From positions 186,001 to 250,000 of the forward strand of contig CM028377.1 in NCBI GenBank assembly GCA_013146195.2: a DNA stretch of 64,000 bases. Reading direction: 5' to 3'. The notes beneath the pieces are model-generated. The model did no database searches, was not told the origin of the DNA, and worked only from the letters and a program-made list of their open reading frames with translations. The DNA comes from Codonopsis lanceolata (taxonomy: Eukaryota > Streptophyta > Magnoliopsida > Asterales > Campanulaceae). Below, one piece after another: positions 24,198 to 34,887 of this stretch. Numbering within the stretch: position 1 is the stretch's first letter; every line of letters starts with the position of its first letter. The translations under genes and the position numbers were made by a program.

Positions 24198-25356
24198 TAT
24201 GTTTGAAATTTATAAATTTTTAAAAACTAAAAAGTTTAACAATTAAAATATGTTTTAAAATTTTAAAACTAAAATTTTATTCTAAAGCATGCAAAAATTA
24301 TATCTACGTTAAAAACTATCTAGCACCCTAGCATGCGAATATTTTATGTATAAAATAAAAGAGGGTGTTAGTGTTACTTGTTTGTAGCCTAGAATGGAGT
24401 GAGTGCAGCTGGAGAGGAAGCTTGATCGACGTCGGCAATGGAGGTCTTCTTCTTCTTCTTCTTAGTCTTCTACCTTGTGGAGTGCAATGGTGGAAGGATG
24501 GATGAGGGAGGTGAAGAGTTTAAGAAGAGGGAGGAGAGAATCTTGGAGTATGTGCCGAAACTTGAGCCGATCTGCCGGAATTTTGGAGAGAAAGGGGCTG
24601 CTGCTGCTGCTTGATGGAGGAAGGGGAAGTTACGTGTGATTTCGAAGAAAACCGGCACGGTTTAAATCTGAGGACCTTGCGGTCGCAGGTGCCACTACTG
24701 CGTCGCGGTCGCAGATGCACTTGCGTCCGCAAGGTGGGCAATCAAAGCGGTTGAGATTCCTGCTGGTTCCCCATGACTGACAGTACGATGCACGAAATCT
24801 GCATTTACTGGGGACCTTGCGGTCGCAAGGTCCTTCACATCTTGCGTCTGCAAGGTGTCCAGAACTCTTCCTTCTTGTTTTCTTTTCTAACATTGCAGCA
24901 GTTTGCAGTTTAACTCTTCCGTTAACTTCCGTTATGTCTTGAATCTTTCCTGTATGCAAAAACTAAACAAAAACTCTAAACTAAAATTATTAGTAACATA
25001 TAAATACAATACTAAGATGTTTTTCTCCCCCAAACTTAGATTTTGGCATATTTAATCAAGGATTAAATGTCCAAAAATTAACTTAACGGAGAAAACATAT
25101 TTAAATTGACTATAAAAACAATTAACAATTAAAATAGTGGGTTGCCTCCCACTTAGCGCCTTTGTTTAACGTCTTTGGCTCAACTAAACTGCAAGCCTAA
25201 TCTCGGGGTGGTTCATTGTCAGCCAAACGAATTAACTCAATTGTTCGTTCAACTGACATCGGCTCTAAATATGGCTTGAGTCGGTGTCCATTCACTTTAA
25301 ACACTTCATTATTTTTAGGGTTTCGAATATCATGACCCCGGCCCCATGAGGATAAA
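24198..25356 (-). other. Athila spacer between integrase and env-like frame
   Basis: Mostly non-coding. It carries near-palindromes at 24674-24735 and 24814-24856 (ACCTTGCGGTCGCAAGGT type), and a polypurine-like tract AAGTTTGGGGGAG on the minus strand at 25025-25037. At 25150-25350 it has out-of-frame remains of the integrase tail (NGHRLKPYLEP on the minus strand). The frames at 24470-24959 overlap in several phases and look like by-products. Confidence 0.5.
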
Positions 25357-28010
25357 TTAAACGATTCTAAAAGGACCAGACCATTTAGATTTTAACTTTC
25401 CAGGGAATAGCCTTAATCTAGAATTAAACAGTAACACCTTCATGCCTGGATGAAGCATTTTGTTGGCTAACCCCATGTCATGATATTTCTTGGTCTTTTC
25501 TTTGTATGTTTTTACATTTTCATACGAATTCAACCTATGCTCTTCTAACTCATTTAACTGAAACAATCTTTCTTCTTCGGCCAATGTTAAATCTAAATTT
25601 AATTCTTTAATAGCCCAATAGGCTTTATGCTCAATTTCAACTGGTAAATGGCATGCTTTGCCATATACCATTCTATATGGACTCATTCCTATGGGTGTCT
25701 TAAAAGCAGTTCGGTATGCCCATAAAGCATCCTTGAGTTTAGATTCCCAATCTTTACGGTTAGGCCTAACAGTCTTTTCTAATACTGCTTTTATTTGCCT
25801 GTTGCTAACTTCTACTTGTCCTGATGTTTGTGGATGATACGGTGTAGCTAACTTGTGAGTTACACCGTGCTTTCTAAGAACATTATTTAACAGCTTATTG
25901 GTAAAATGAGTTCCTTGGTCACTTATTATGGCCTTAGGGACTCCATATCTAGCAAATAGATCCTCTACAAACTTAACTACTGTTTTTCCATCATTAGTCT
26001 TGGTTGCGACTGCTTCTATCCATTTAGAAACATAATCAACTGCTACTATAATATATTCACAATTATTTGACACATGGAAGGGACCCATAAAATCAATACC
26101 CCAAACGTCAAAAATTTCAACTAGCAGATTAATATGTAAGGGCATCTCGTTTCTCTTCCTATACCACCTGTTCTTTGACATTTGTCACATGTTTTATAAA
26201 ACAGTTCACAATCTCTAAAAACAGTAGGCCAATATAGACCTGATTGCAAAATTTTCCGAGCAGTTTTGTTACCACTGAAATGACCACCACAAGAATGTCC
26301 ATGGCAAAATTCCATGATACCTTGTTGATCTTTTTCTGGAATACGTCTTCTTATTAAAGAATCATAACAAATTTTATATAAATGAGGAGCTTCCCAAAAA
26401 TAATTTTTAGTTTCCGCCAAAAACTTCTTCTTTTCGTAATGATCGAAATCCAGATTAATGATATCAGACACATAGTAGTTGACAAAGTCAGTATACCAAG
26501 GGTCAAAATCTTTAATGGCCAAGAGTTGTTCATCAGGAAAGTTGTCATTTATGGGGACAGGATCATCAAGAAATTGACGTTCAAGCAAGGGGGAAAATTC
26601 TAACCTAGACAAATGGTCGGCTACAACATTCTCGGTTCCCTTTTTATCCTTGATAGTAATGTCAAATTCTTGAAGCAATAACATCCATCAAATTAATCTT
26701 GGTTTAACATCCTTCTTGCTTAACAGATATTTCAATGCAGAACGATCAGAAAAAATTATCACCTTTGATCCTAGCAGATATGATCTAAATTTTTCTAAAG
26801 CATATACTACTGCTAAAAATTCCTTTTCAGTAGTGGTATAATTCAATTGAGCATCATTTAGAGTTCTACTAGCATAATGGATTACATGAGGCTTCCTATC
26901 TACCCTTTGTCCTAACACGGCTCCAATCGCAAAATCTGATGCATCACACATGATTTCAAAAGGAAGTGACCAATCAGGGCCGGATAAAATTGGGGCAGTA
27001 GTTAACTTTTCTTTTAATAAATTAAAAGCTTCTAAACATTCTTTTTCGAAAATAAATTATGTATCTTTTGCTAGCAAATTACATAGAGGTTTACAGATTT
27101 TGGAAAAATCTTTTATAAATCTTCGGTAAAAACCAGCATGGCTAAGAAAACTTCGAACTCCTTTAACTGAAGTGGGAGGGGGTAGTTGTGAAATAACTTC
27201 AAGTTTAGCTTTATCAACTTCAATGCCTTTATTTGAAACAACATGCCCTAAGACAATTCCATGTTTTACCATGAAGTGACTTTTCTCCCAACTTAAAGTT
27301 AAATTAGTTTTGCAGCATCTTTTTAGGACAGATGTAAGGTTTTCTAAACAGTGATCAAAAGAATTTCCAAAAACTGAAAAATCGTCCATGAAAACTTCTA
27401 CGCATCTTTCAACTAAATCTGAGAATATAGAAATCATGCATCTTTGAAAAGTAGCTGGTGCATTACACAATCCAAAAGGCATTCTCCTAAAAGCAAAAGT
27501 ACCAAAGGGACATGTAAAAGTTGTTTTCTCTTGGTCTTCGGGTGCAACATGGATCTGATTATATCCAGAAAAACCATCAAGAAAGCAATAATATTCATGA
27601 CCGGCTAGTCTTTCAAGAATTTGGTCAATAAATGGCAAAGGAAAGTGATCTTTCCTAGTTGCCGCATTTAATTTTCGCAAATCGATACACATTCTATAAC
27701 CAGTTATGGTCCTTGTAGGGACTAATTCATCTTTCTCATTTTTAACGACTGTAATTCCCGATTTTTTAGGAACTACTTGGACATGACTAACCCATTTACT
27801 ATCTGATATAGGGTAAATTATACCCGCATCTAAGAGCTTAAGAACTTTTTTCCTAACAGCTTCTTCCATGTGTGGGTTAAGTTTCCTTTGCCTTTCTCTT
27901 GAAGGTTTACTACCTTCTTCTAGATGTATTTTATGCATGCACATAGAGGGGCTAATTCCTTTTAAATCAGCTAAAGACCATCCTAAAGCTTCTCTATGTG
28001 TCCATAAGGT
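25357..28010 (-). pseudogene. pol: Athila pol pseudogene (RT, RNase H, integrase)
   Basis: Copies element RNA into DNA and integrates it. Reading from 28010 leftward: reverse transcriptase with GWSLADLKGISPSMCMHKI, PKKSGITVV, FGLCNAPATFQRCM and the catalytic FMDDFSVF (about 27390). RNase H follows with MCDASDFAIGAVLGQ, TEKEFLAVVYALEKFR and SDRSALKYLL. Then come the integrase zinc finger (HGHSCGGH ... CDKCQR), GIDFMGPF, the ISDQGTHF Asp and the GQVEVSNRQIKAVLE Glu, giving a full DDE set. Stops interrupt the frame at 27057-27059 and at 26688-26690. A frameshift lies between 26121 and 26181. The C-terminal tail continues past a stop near 25357. The upstream end fuses directly to a 5' LTR scrap, so no gag or protease exists. 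Confidence 0.9.
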
Positions 28011-28328
28011 CTCCAGTGTGCCTGGCCTTTGGAAATCTTTGACTTTTGCCTTGTGATCCGTACGGCCTACCTTGCGGTCGCAAGGTCTGAGGCACCTTGT
28101 GTCCGCAAGGTGTCCAGTGTTGACAGCTCTTCATTCTTTCTTCATTTTTTCCTTTTTGGCCCTTCTTGAAATTTGTACTTAAAACCCTGGAATTTCGCAT
28201 ATTTTCACTAACAATCCTGAAACTTACAAAACTCACCGAAAACATATATTAGTAACCAAAAGCCTCGTGAAATAGCATAATTTAAGTCATAGAAGTATAT
28301 AAAATCGACGTATAAAATACATCGATCA
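27999..28328 (-). repeat. Athila 5' LTR remnant
   Basis: Matches 20440-20750 of the complete LTR nearly base for base, including CCCTGGAATTTCGCATATTT and the paired near-palindromes at 28069-28086 and 28094-28111. The rest of this LTR, the primer site and gag are deleted; the junction with the RT frame lies at about 27998-28010. Confidence 0.85.
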
Positions 28329-28333
28329 ATGTC

Positions 28334-28900
28334 ACAGACAGTGGCGTTGGATTCGTATCGTCGAGTACTTTCCAGTCGTGTAATTTTTTTCACCGAAAGG
28401 AGTACCACAATAGGCATGTACATCGAGGCCGAGAGTGGGGAAGACCGGACGCCCTTTTTATAACCCGAAAAATCGATTCGCGAATGTGATCCGCGACCCA
28501 ACTTCTCGAGGCCGTAAAACGTTCATTTTAAGTCCAAATTAAGCATACAATATGTCGTTGGAAAGCCCTCGCTGAGTACTACAAGTACAGACCATAAAAC
28601 AACTGTTTTACATAAAATAAACAGGGCAAAACAGCATGCAAAGTTCTGGAAAAATCAATTTTGAACAAAACTAGGGTTTGCGATATTTTGAAAAATACGC
28701 AACGGATTTCAACGAGAATTTAGTATGTTGTTTGCCTCGTCATAGGGAACTCGAACCTATAAAATTTTCTCAAAAATAAAATTGTTTTACACATGAAATA
28801 ATAAAACCCATTTGGTTAATTATCGGGTAAAACTTTTAAACAAACCCAAAAACAAAAGCATGCAATTCATGGCATAACGAAACGAGCAATCAAGCATATA
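28334..28900 (-). other. Leader/internal stretch of a truncated retroelement
   Basis: No coding frame of substance. The right part (about 28500-28900) reads as the leader of the minus-strand element whose primer site is at 28901. Where it gives way to the older host sequence on the left is not clear. Confidence 0.35.
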
Positions 28901-28914
28901 GGATCTAATACCAA
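28901..28914 (-). promoter_or_regulatory. Primer-binding site of a Copia-like element
   Basis: Minus-strand TTGGTATTAGATCC abuts the LTR end. It differs from the initiator-Met complement TGGTATCAGAGCC at a few places but has the right position. Confidence 0.55.
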
Positions 28915-29168
28915 TGAAGGTTATATATATACCAATCAAGTTCGTTATCTAAGAGTAATCATGAGTTACCTCGTGGGAACTTGAACTTTGAGTGAAGCGG
29001 AAGACTTTCTGCTTGAGCTACGATCTTCGTATGTCACGATCAACAATCATGCAAGTCTCTCATCGGATTGATATCACGTAGCACGAATATCAATCTCTGG
29101 TTCACACCGCAAATCCAAGTCTCTCGATAGTTAGGCTAGAGGCTAGATGGAGTATTTGGTGAGATAGA

Positions 29169-29206
<38 letters not shown>

Positions 29207-29426
29207 GCCTAGAAGACGTATTCTTCTTAGGTGTCTTCTCAAAGTTAGGGATTTATCCCTTTCGTTTCCATATTTATATTATTGTACAAGAAACCCTATT
29301 TCTTGTAGGTTAAGTTAAGTCAATCCTGAACCCATTTGGATTAGGAAACTAATTAACCTTTAATAATATAAATATATTCCATGTGAGCGGAAGTAAATAA
29401 TCGGGCCACAAGCCCAATTGCTAACA
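28915..29426 (-). mobile_element. 5' LTR of a truncated Copia-like element
   Basis: On its own strand it starts TGTTAGCAATTGGGC and ends ATAACCTTCA, with a primer site just beyond. Length is about 512 bp. A GA run lies at 29175-29200. No pol or second LTR of this family is seen. Its right flank TAAAG joins the TATA-box end of a repeat unit in the next array, so it seems to have inserted into that array. Confidence 0.6.
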
Positions 29427-29430
29427 TAAA

Positions 29431-31485
29431 GCCTTGTGAAAAGGGCCAATGTGACAGAGATTTCTTTCAATAATAGTTGAACGAAAGTTTTAATTGAAAG
29501 AGAGGGAGATGGGTTAGCATTGTATTGAATTTTTTTTTTTTTTGAGTGTGCTAAAAGAAGACAAGTGAGAATTGTTAAGCTTGGTTGTCTTTATTTAAAT
29601 GCATCATGTGATTATTAGTAAGAGCAATAAGATAGAGTTTTTTTGTGTGATGTTTTGACTTTCGTGAAGCAAACAACTACCTTTGGGTCTCAAGAGTTCT
29701 GATAAAGGCCAATGTCACCCGTGGATTTAAGCATCTTTCTTCGTCAAAATTAACTGCAGTCTTGTCCTCCCAACCATCTTTTTCTCACCAACCTAATTAG
29801 GACTCTAGTGTAGTGAGTGCATATATAAAGCTTTGCAAGAAAGGCCAATGTGACAGATATTTCTTTTGGTCGTAGTTGAAAAAAGTTTTAATTGAAAGAG
29901 AGGGAGATGGATTAGCATTGTATTGAGTTTTTTTTTTTGGTGTGGCAATAGAAGACAGTTGAGTGTTTTTGAGCTTGTTTGTTTTAATTTAAATGCAATG
30001 TATGATGATTAGCAAGAACTATAAGACAAAGTTTGTTTCGGTGATGCTTGGATTTTCCTGGTACAAACCACGACCTTTCGACCTCATGAGTTGTGGAAAA
30101 GGCCAATGTTGCATGTGGTTTTAAGCATCATTCATCCTCAAATTAATTGCAGTCTTATCATCCCAACCATCTTTCTCTGTTGTGAGCTCATTTATAAAGA
30201 TTTGCTCTGAGTTATAAGCTAGATACAGTTCAAACCTCTAAGATCTTCAGTTTCAGGTTCTTGATTGTTTGATCGTGAGTTAAGTGCTCACAAATGGCAG
30301 GAAGGGATAGTATTTCCTGGATGGGGAATGGGTTGTACACACCTTAGCATGCTGAGAGTCTCGAGTTACTGTACCATGAATGTCAAAAGCCATGTCAGTC
30401 TCAAAGGCTAGAAATGATCAACAAGTATCTATACCTTTCCACCCTTGAGTCCAATCATATCAATAAATTAGAGTTTTTGAGCTTGTTTGTCTTATTTTAA
30501 AGGCGTCGTATGACGATTAAAACAAAGAGTAAGACAGAGTTTGTTTTTCGGTGATGCTTTGATTTTCCTAAGCCAAATAACAAGCTTTGGGCCTCACGAG
30601 TTGTGAAAAGGCCAATGTCACCAATGGTTTTAAGCATCATTATTCCTCAAATTAATTGTAGTTTTATCTTCTCAACCATCTTTCTCTAACCAACTTAATT
30701 AAGACTCTAGTTTAGTGAGCTCGTATATAAAGATATTCGAGAAAGTCCAATGTGACAAAGATTTCATACGGTCATAGTTGAAAAATGTTATAATTGAAAG
30801 AGGGGGAGATGGGTTTGCATTGTAGTGAGTTTTTTTGGTGTGGTAATTGAAGACAATTGAGAGTTTTTGAGCTTGTTTGTTTTAATTTAAATGCATCATG
30901 TGACGAATAGTAAGAACTATAAGACAAAGTTTGTTTCGGTGATAATTGGATTTTCCTGGTACAAACAACAACCTTTGAGCCTCATGAGTTGTGAAAAAGG
31001 CCAATGTCGCCCGTGGTTTTAAGCATCTTTCCTCCTCAAATTAATTACAATCTTATCATCCCAACCATCTTTCTCTAAACAACCTAATTAAGATTCTACT
31101 CTAGTGAGCACATATATAAAGATTTGTGAAAAAGTCTATGTGACAGTGATTTCTTTCGATCGTAGTTGAAAGAATGTTCAAATTGAAAGAGGGGGTGAAG
31201 GGTTAACATTTAATGATTTTATTTTAGTGTGGTAAAAGAAGACAAGTGTGAGTTGTTGAGCTTGTTTGTCTTAATTTAAATGCATCGTGTGACAATTAGG
31301 AAGAACAATAAGACAGTTTGTTTCGGTGATGCTTGGATTTTCGTGATACAAACAACCACCTTTGTGCCTTATGAGTTGTGAAAAAGGCCAATGTCTCCTA
31401 TTGTTTTAAGCATATTTCTTCTTCAAATTAATTGTAGCCTTATCATCCCAACCATCTTTATTTGTTGTGAGCTCATTTATAAAGC
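29431..31485 (+). repeat. Composite tandem array of promoter-like units
   Basis: Five units (A1 29431-29830, A2 29831-30199, A3 30471-30731 shortened, A4 30732-31121, A5 31122-31485) share blocks such as GGCCAATGTGACAG, GAAAGAGAGGGAGATGG, CATCCCAACCATCTTTCTC and end in a TATA box: TATATAAA at 29822, 30723 and 31113, and TTTATAAAG at 30191 and 31477. Two units are followed by a different module holding a 5' leader and the first exon of a decayed homeodomain gene (30200-30470; 31486-31766). The pattern is A-A-B-A-A-A-B. Confidence 0.85.
30294..30470 (+). pseudogene. HD-ZIP III homeodomain first exon, copy 1
   Basis: The frame opens MAGRDSISWMGNGLYTP, meets a TAG, and goes on HAESLELLYHECQKPC, then QSQRLEMINKYLYLSTLES. 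HD-ZIP III factors have YT-EQ-EALE--Y-ECPKPSS-RRQ--I at this place; the EC-KP insertion is specific to that class, which controls organ polarity and vascular development in plants. A TATA box at 30191 and a leader of about 70 bases precede the ATG, as for a real gene start. The homology fades at about 30470, before helix 3. No later exons (leucine zipper, START domain) are seen. A non-functional duplicate. Confidence 0.65.
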
Positions 31486-31578
31486 TTTGCTGTGAGTTAT
31501 AAGTTGGATACATTTCAAACATTTAAGATCTTCAGTTTCAAGTTCTTGATTGTTTGATCTTGAGTTTAGTGCTGACAA

Positions 31579-31766
31579 ATGGTAGGAAGGGATGGTATTT
31601 CCTAGATGGGGAATGGGCTGTACACACCTTAGCATGCTGAGATTCTCGAATTACTGTACCATGAGTGTCTAAAGCCATGTTAGTCTCAAAGGCAGGAAAT
31701 GATCAACAAGTATCCAAACCTTTCCACCCTGGAGTCCAAGTAGATCAATCAATGATTTTGGGAACC
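31579..31766 (+). pseudogene. HD-ZIP III homeodomain first exon, copy 2
   Basis: Second copy of the same exon: MVGRDGIS, stop, MGNGLYTP, stop, HAEILELLYHECLKPC, stop, SQRQEMINKYPNLSTLESK, stop, INQ, stop, FWEP. It reaches further than copy 1, to the position of homeodomain helix 3 (family motif WFQNRR). A good splice donor GTAAGT follows at 31767. The TATA box is at 31477. All five stops can be explained by C-to-T or G-to-A changes. No second exon was found downstream. Confidence 0.65.
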
Positions 31767-32876
31767 GTAAGTAAAAAATTATATTTCAAAAAATGACTGA
31801 TTTGTTTAACTGAGGTTCTTGAGAGTGTGTGTACCTAGGTCTGAGATATTGCTGGAAATTCATGAGATATGATTTTCCACTTGTAGAATTTACTATCTGG
31901 ATGCCCAAAGCTATTTTCCCTTAATTTGTTTTAAGTCTTTAATCTTCTACTTGTATCAAGTCTTGTTGCTGTTTAAGTGGAATGCTTACATGCTTTAACC
32001 AAAGTAGAAAATCGCATCGTGGGTTTCCTTATGCGGTTAATCTTTATTTAGGCATGGTTTAATGGACTTGTAGACTGCAATAAATAACCTGAGAGATAGT
32101 CTAGTTGATCTTCGGTGCTTTAACTGTTTGAGGCAAGTTGATACAAGTTGGAACACAACATAAATGAAATAACTAACTCGTGAGTTCATGTTTCACTACA
32201 GTGCTATGGATAATATGTCTATATACATTGTCACACATTAAGCTCCTATTACAATTGAGTTGGAACCATACAAATGTGTTGGTTATGCTAACTAACTATG
32301 GAGACATTTGATTGCTAATTGTTGTCAGATTTTGTCGAGATATAATGCACAAATTTCAATTTTATCAACGGGAGCATATTGTCGACTTTCTTAAACCACT
32401 ATATATGTGTTGGAATCATATGATTGCTGATAATTGTCAGTACCCCAAGTTTTATTGGCAACATAAAATTTTGTCGAAAGAAGATGATTAGTCGTTGTTA
32501 ATCGAAACCCAGAATTGGTGAAGAGAATTTAATGAAAAATAGGTACTGCTAAAAGCATATAATCTCAAATAAAGAAAAAACTTGTCAGATAGAATCCTGT
32601 TTAGTTTTATTGAACTTGATGATGTATCATCAGGTAATAATTGCTTTTACTTGAATAATGTAAATGCTGAAGTGCACTTCCTGTCATCAAGGCATTAAAT
32701 GAAACACAAAGGAAGATGCCTGCATTTTTCATTTCTGTAGTGTTCTCCTAACATTTCAATGTAATGTGTTTATCCATTAAGTTTATTCATCAGTGATTTA
32801 CATTATGAAATCATCCTTTCTCTGGGAAAATCGTAGCTGTGGTTGTAATATGTCTCTCATCAAGTGATATGGTCAC
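31767..32876. other. Unassigned, AT-rich
   Basis: No further exon of the homeodomain gene, no transposon end and no sizeable frame is recognised. It could be decayed intron sequence. Confidence 0.3.
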
Positions 32877-33115
32877 TGAAGGTGCAATAGTAGCTAGGAT
32901 TCCAAAAACATTGTCAATGCAGCTTGTGATGCAGCTGCGTCCAAAGGTGCATTGATCAGATAATAAAATCAAGTAAATTGTGGAAGTCTTTAATCTAAAT
33001 AAAGCAGTAATAAAACAGAAGTATATCAAACAATCTACAAGCTATGCTCGTAGATTCAACCCTATGGCCAAAAAGGATTTCACTAAAAGATTATGAGTCT
33101 TACAAAAGTCATGCA
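32877..33115 (-). repeat. Diverged Copia LTR fragment
   Basis: Shares TAGCTAGGATTC, CAATCTACAAGCT, CCTATGGCCAAAAAG and GATTTCACTAAAAGA, in the same order, with the Copia LTRs at 1317 and 6224. It starts TGAAGGTGC like an LTR end but breaks off into other sequence by about 33115. Confidence 0.65.
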
Positions 33116-33129
33116 CAAAATACTAAAAT

Positions 33130-34295
33130 CGGGCTTTTCTTTTCTTTCGATCACGCTTTTTGGTGGTGACCTTGTCTTGTCGTCCACGTGTGAGTAAGGA
33201 TGAGGTGGCGGTCGCTGGTTCGTCTTTCTCATTTAACCTGCACAAAATAAACAACAAACACCGTTAAGGAGTCGGGGCAGCCCGACTAGAACCCTCCGGT
33301 GTGAGAATAAGGTTCCCGGTAGTAAGATGGTAATAAGTGTGTCGTGATATGTGCTTGATAAGGGATTGTGATAAGAGAGTGGTGATATCTCTGAAATTGC
33401 TTACCTTCACCTTAAATGTGCACTCTCTATTTATACCTGATGTTTATGTTGACGTGGCACCGTGATGGGGCATAAACGGCAATCATTAAATGCGTTGAGG
33501 GTTTTTGTCGAAATAAGTGAACCGTGCATTTGTCGAGAGTTGGTGTTTGCGCGGCCGGTTTTCTGCCCGGGAAGCGCTTTGTCGCCGATGATGATTGATC
33601 TAAAGCCGAGGCCGAGCGGTTTTGTGACAAAGTGTTATTATATACCGAGGCCGAGGACACTAGAGGATTTTTTGGTGGCGTGGCCGAGGGCATCAAAGGT
33701 CACCGAGGCCGGAGTCGTTGAGGCCGCCAGCTTGTCTATTGCTCGGCAATAATCAAACTTTCGCTTATCTCAAGGACTTATGGCTTTTCGACTTATTTGT
33801 TAGAGGCTTTCTAGGTGGGGCCCCTATCGCCGATGATCACTTCGCTGGTTTGGGTCGCCTTCCGACCGAGAAGGCCAAGAAGTAGTCTCGCCGCTGCAGA
33901 GGCCGGCTGCCGCTGGCCGAGGACAACTTCGTGATTCAAGTGGCCGAGCCGCATCGAGATTGCCGGAAGCGATGGGTGTTATTGTATATCCGCTCAATCG
34001 TGACGCTTTCGCCTTTCAGCCGTCATTAAATGCAGTGTTTTCGCTCGGCTTGCTTGGGCGGTTTTTGAATTTCAAAATGATTTTAATGCCGCCTTTTTTC
34101 TTCCCGAATCCGTAGAAGTTAGTGATGCGTGGCGTTTTGGTTTGGTTCGTAGAAAACACGCTGGTCAACCCGATGAATTTCCGTGGCTCCACCTTAAAAC
34201 GATGTCGCTGCAGGGGGTATAAGAGATTTCTTCTCTTCTTTCTCACTTTCACCGCCATTTCTCTACCGATTCTTCACCGCTTAGCGATTTCCCTG
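33130..34295. repeat. LTR-like promoter sequences next to assembly gap
   Basis: GC-richer DNA with CCGAGGCCGAGG words typical of gypsy LTRs. A TATAAATAG box on the minus strand (33427-33435) and a GTATAAGAGATTTC box on the plus strand (34217-34230) point away from each other. Two ATTAAATGC words lie between. No pol is seen. The frame starting at 34122 runs into the gap and is not a gene. Confidence 0.45.
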
Positions 34296-34395
34296 NNNNN
34301 NNNNNNNNNNNNNNNNNNNNNNNNNNNNNNNNNNNNNNNNNNNNNNNNNNNNNNNNNNNNNNNNNNNNNNNNNNNNNNNNNNNNNNNNNNNNNNN
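34296..34395. other. Assembly gap of 100 N
   Basis: Exactly 100 unknown bases, a usual placeholder for a gap of unknown size. Sequence on its two sides need not be adjacent in the genome. Confidence 0.99.
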
Positions 34396-34887
34396 ACTTT
34401 TTTTAAGAAATAGAAAAAAAGGGGGAAACTATCTATCCTATTAATTACAAATTTTGGTCCTATGTCCCAAAATAAAATAACGACATGAATCGAGATATAT
34501 GCGAATATCTGAGAATAAAGTGAAAAAAGAAAATGAAGCTGAAATAAATAAATAAAAATATAGAGCCGGAAGTAAAGCCCCGGCTCTTTTGTTGTCTTGC
34601 CCAGAATTCATTGTAATATATATAATGAATATATATATTTTATTATTTTAGAAATTTTTTTTTTACTTATTTATTTATTTTACTCTTAAACATGTAAAAT
34701 GCTGTATCGGAGCAGAGCTGGCGCCAAATGGAGGATCATATCCAAATATAGCTACGTATAGAACACTTTATTGAAATGCGTAAATTAATATAACAAGCAT
34801 CTGCGAGAAGAAACAAATAAAAACAAAAAGTTTTATAGTCTAGCCCTCCATTTTATTTAAAATAAAACAACTCCCAGTAGTCGCCCT
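34396..34887. other. Unassigned, AT-rich
   Basis: Poly-A and TTTA-rich stretches, no gene. AGAGCCGGAAGTAAAGCCCCGGCTC at about 34562 is a small inverted repeat. Confidence 0.35.

Larger units (their letters stand above)
19447..28328 (-). mobile_element. Degraded Athila-type Ty3/gypsy retrotransposon
   Basis: Perfect site duplications ATGTC lie at 19442-19446 and 28329-28333. On the plus strand the element starts TGATCGATG and ends CGATCA. The left LTR (19447-20750) is complete; the right one survives only as its last 330 bases. The order on the minus strand is reverse transcriptase, RNase H, integrase, a spacer, an env-like frame, then the 3' LTR, which is the Athila layout. Gag and protease are missing, removed together with most of the 5' LTR. 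Pol has two in-frame stops and a frameshift, so it is dead. Confidence 0.85.

Noticed and set aside
24470..24959. Three overlapping minus-strand frames with CDRKV-like words
   Set aside because: The shared words are translations of the CTTGCG palindrome DNA motif, not a protein family.
34122..34406. 94-codon frame
   Set aside because: A third of it is unknown residues from the assembly gap.
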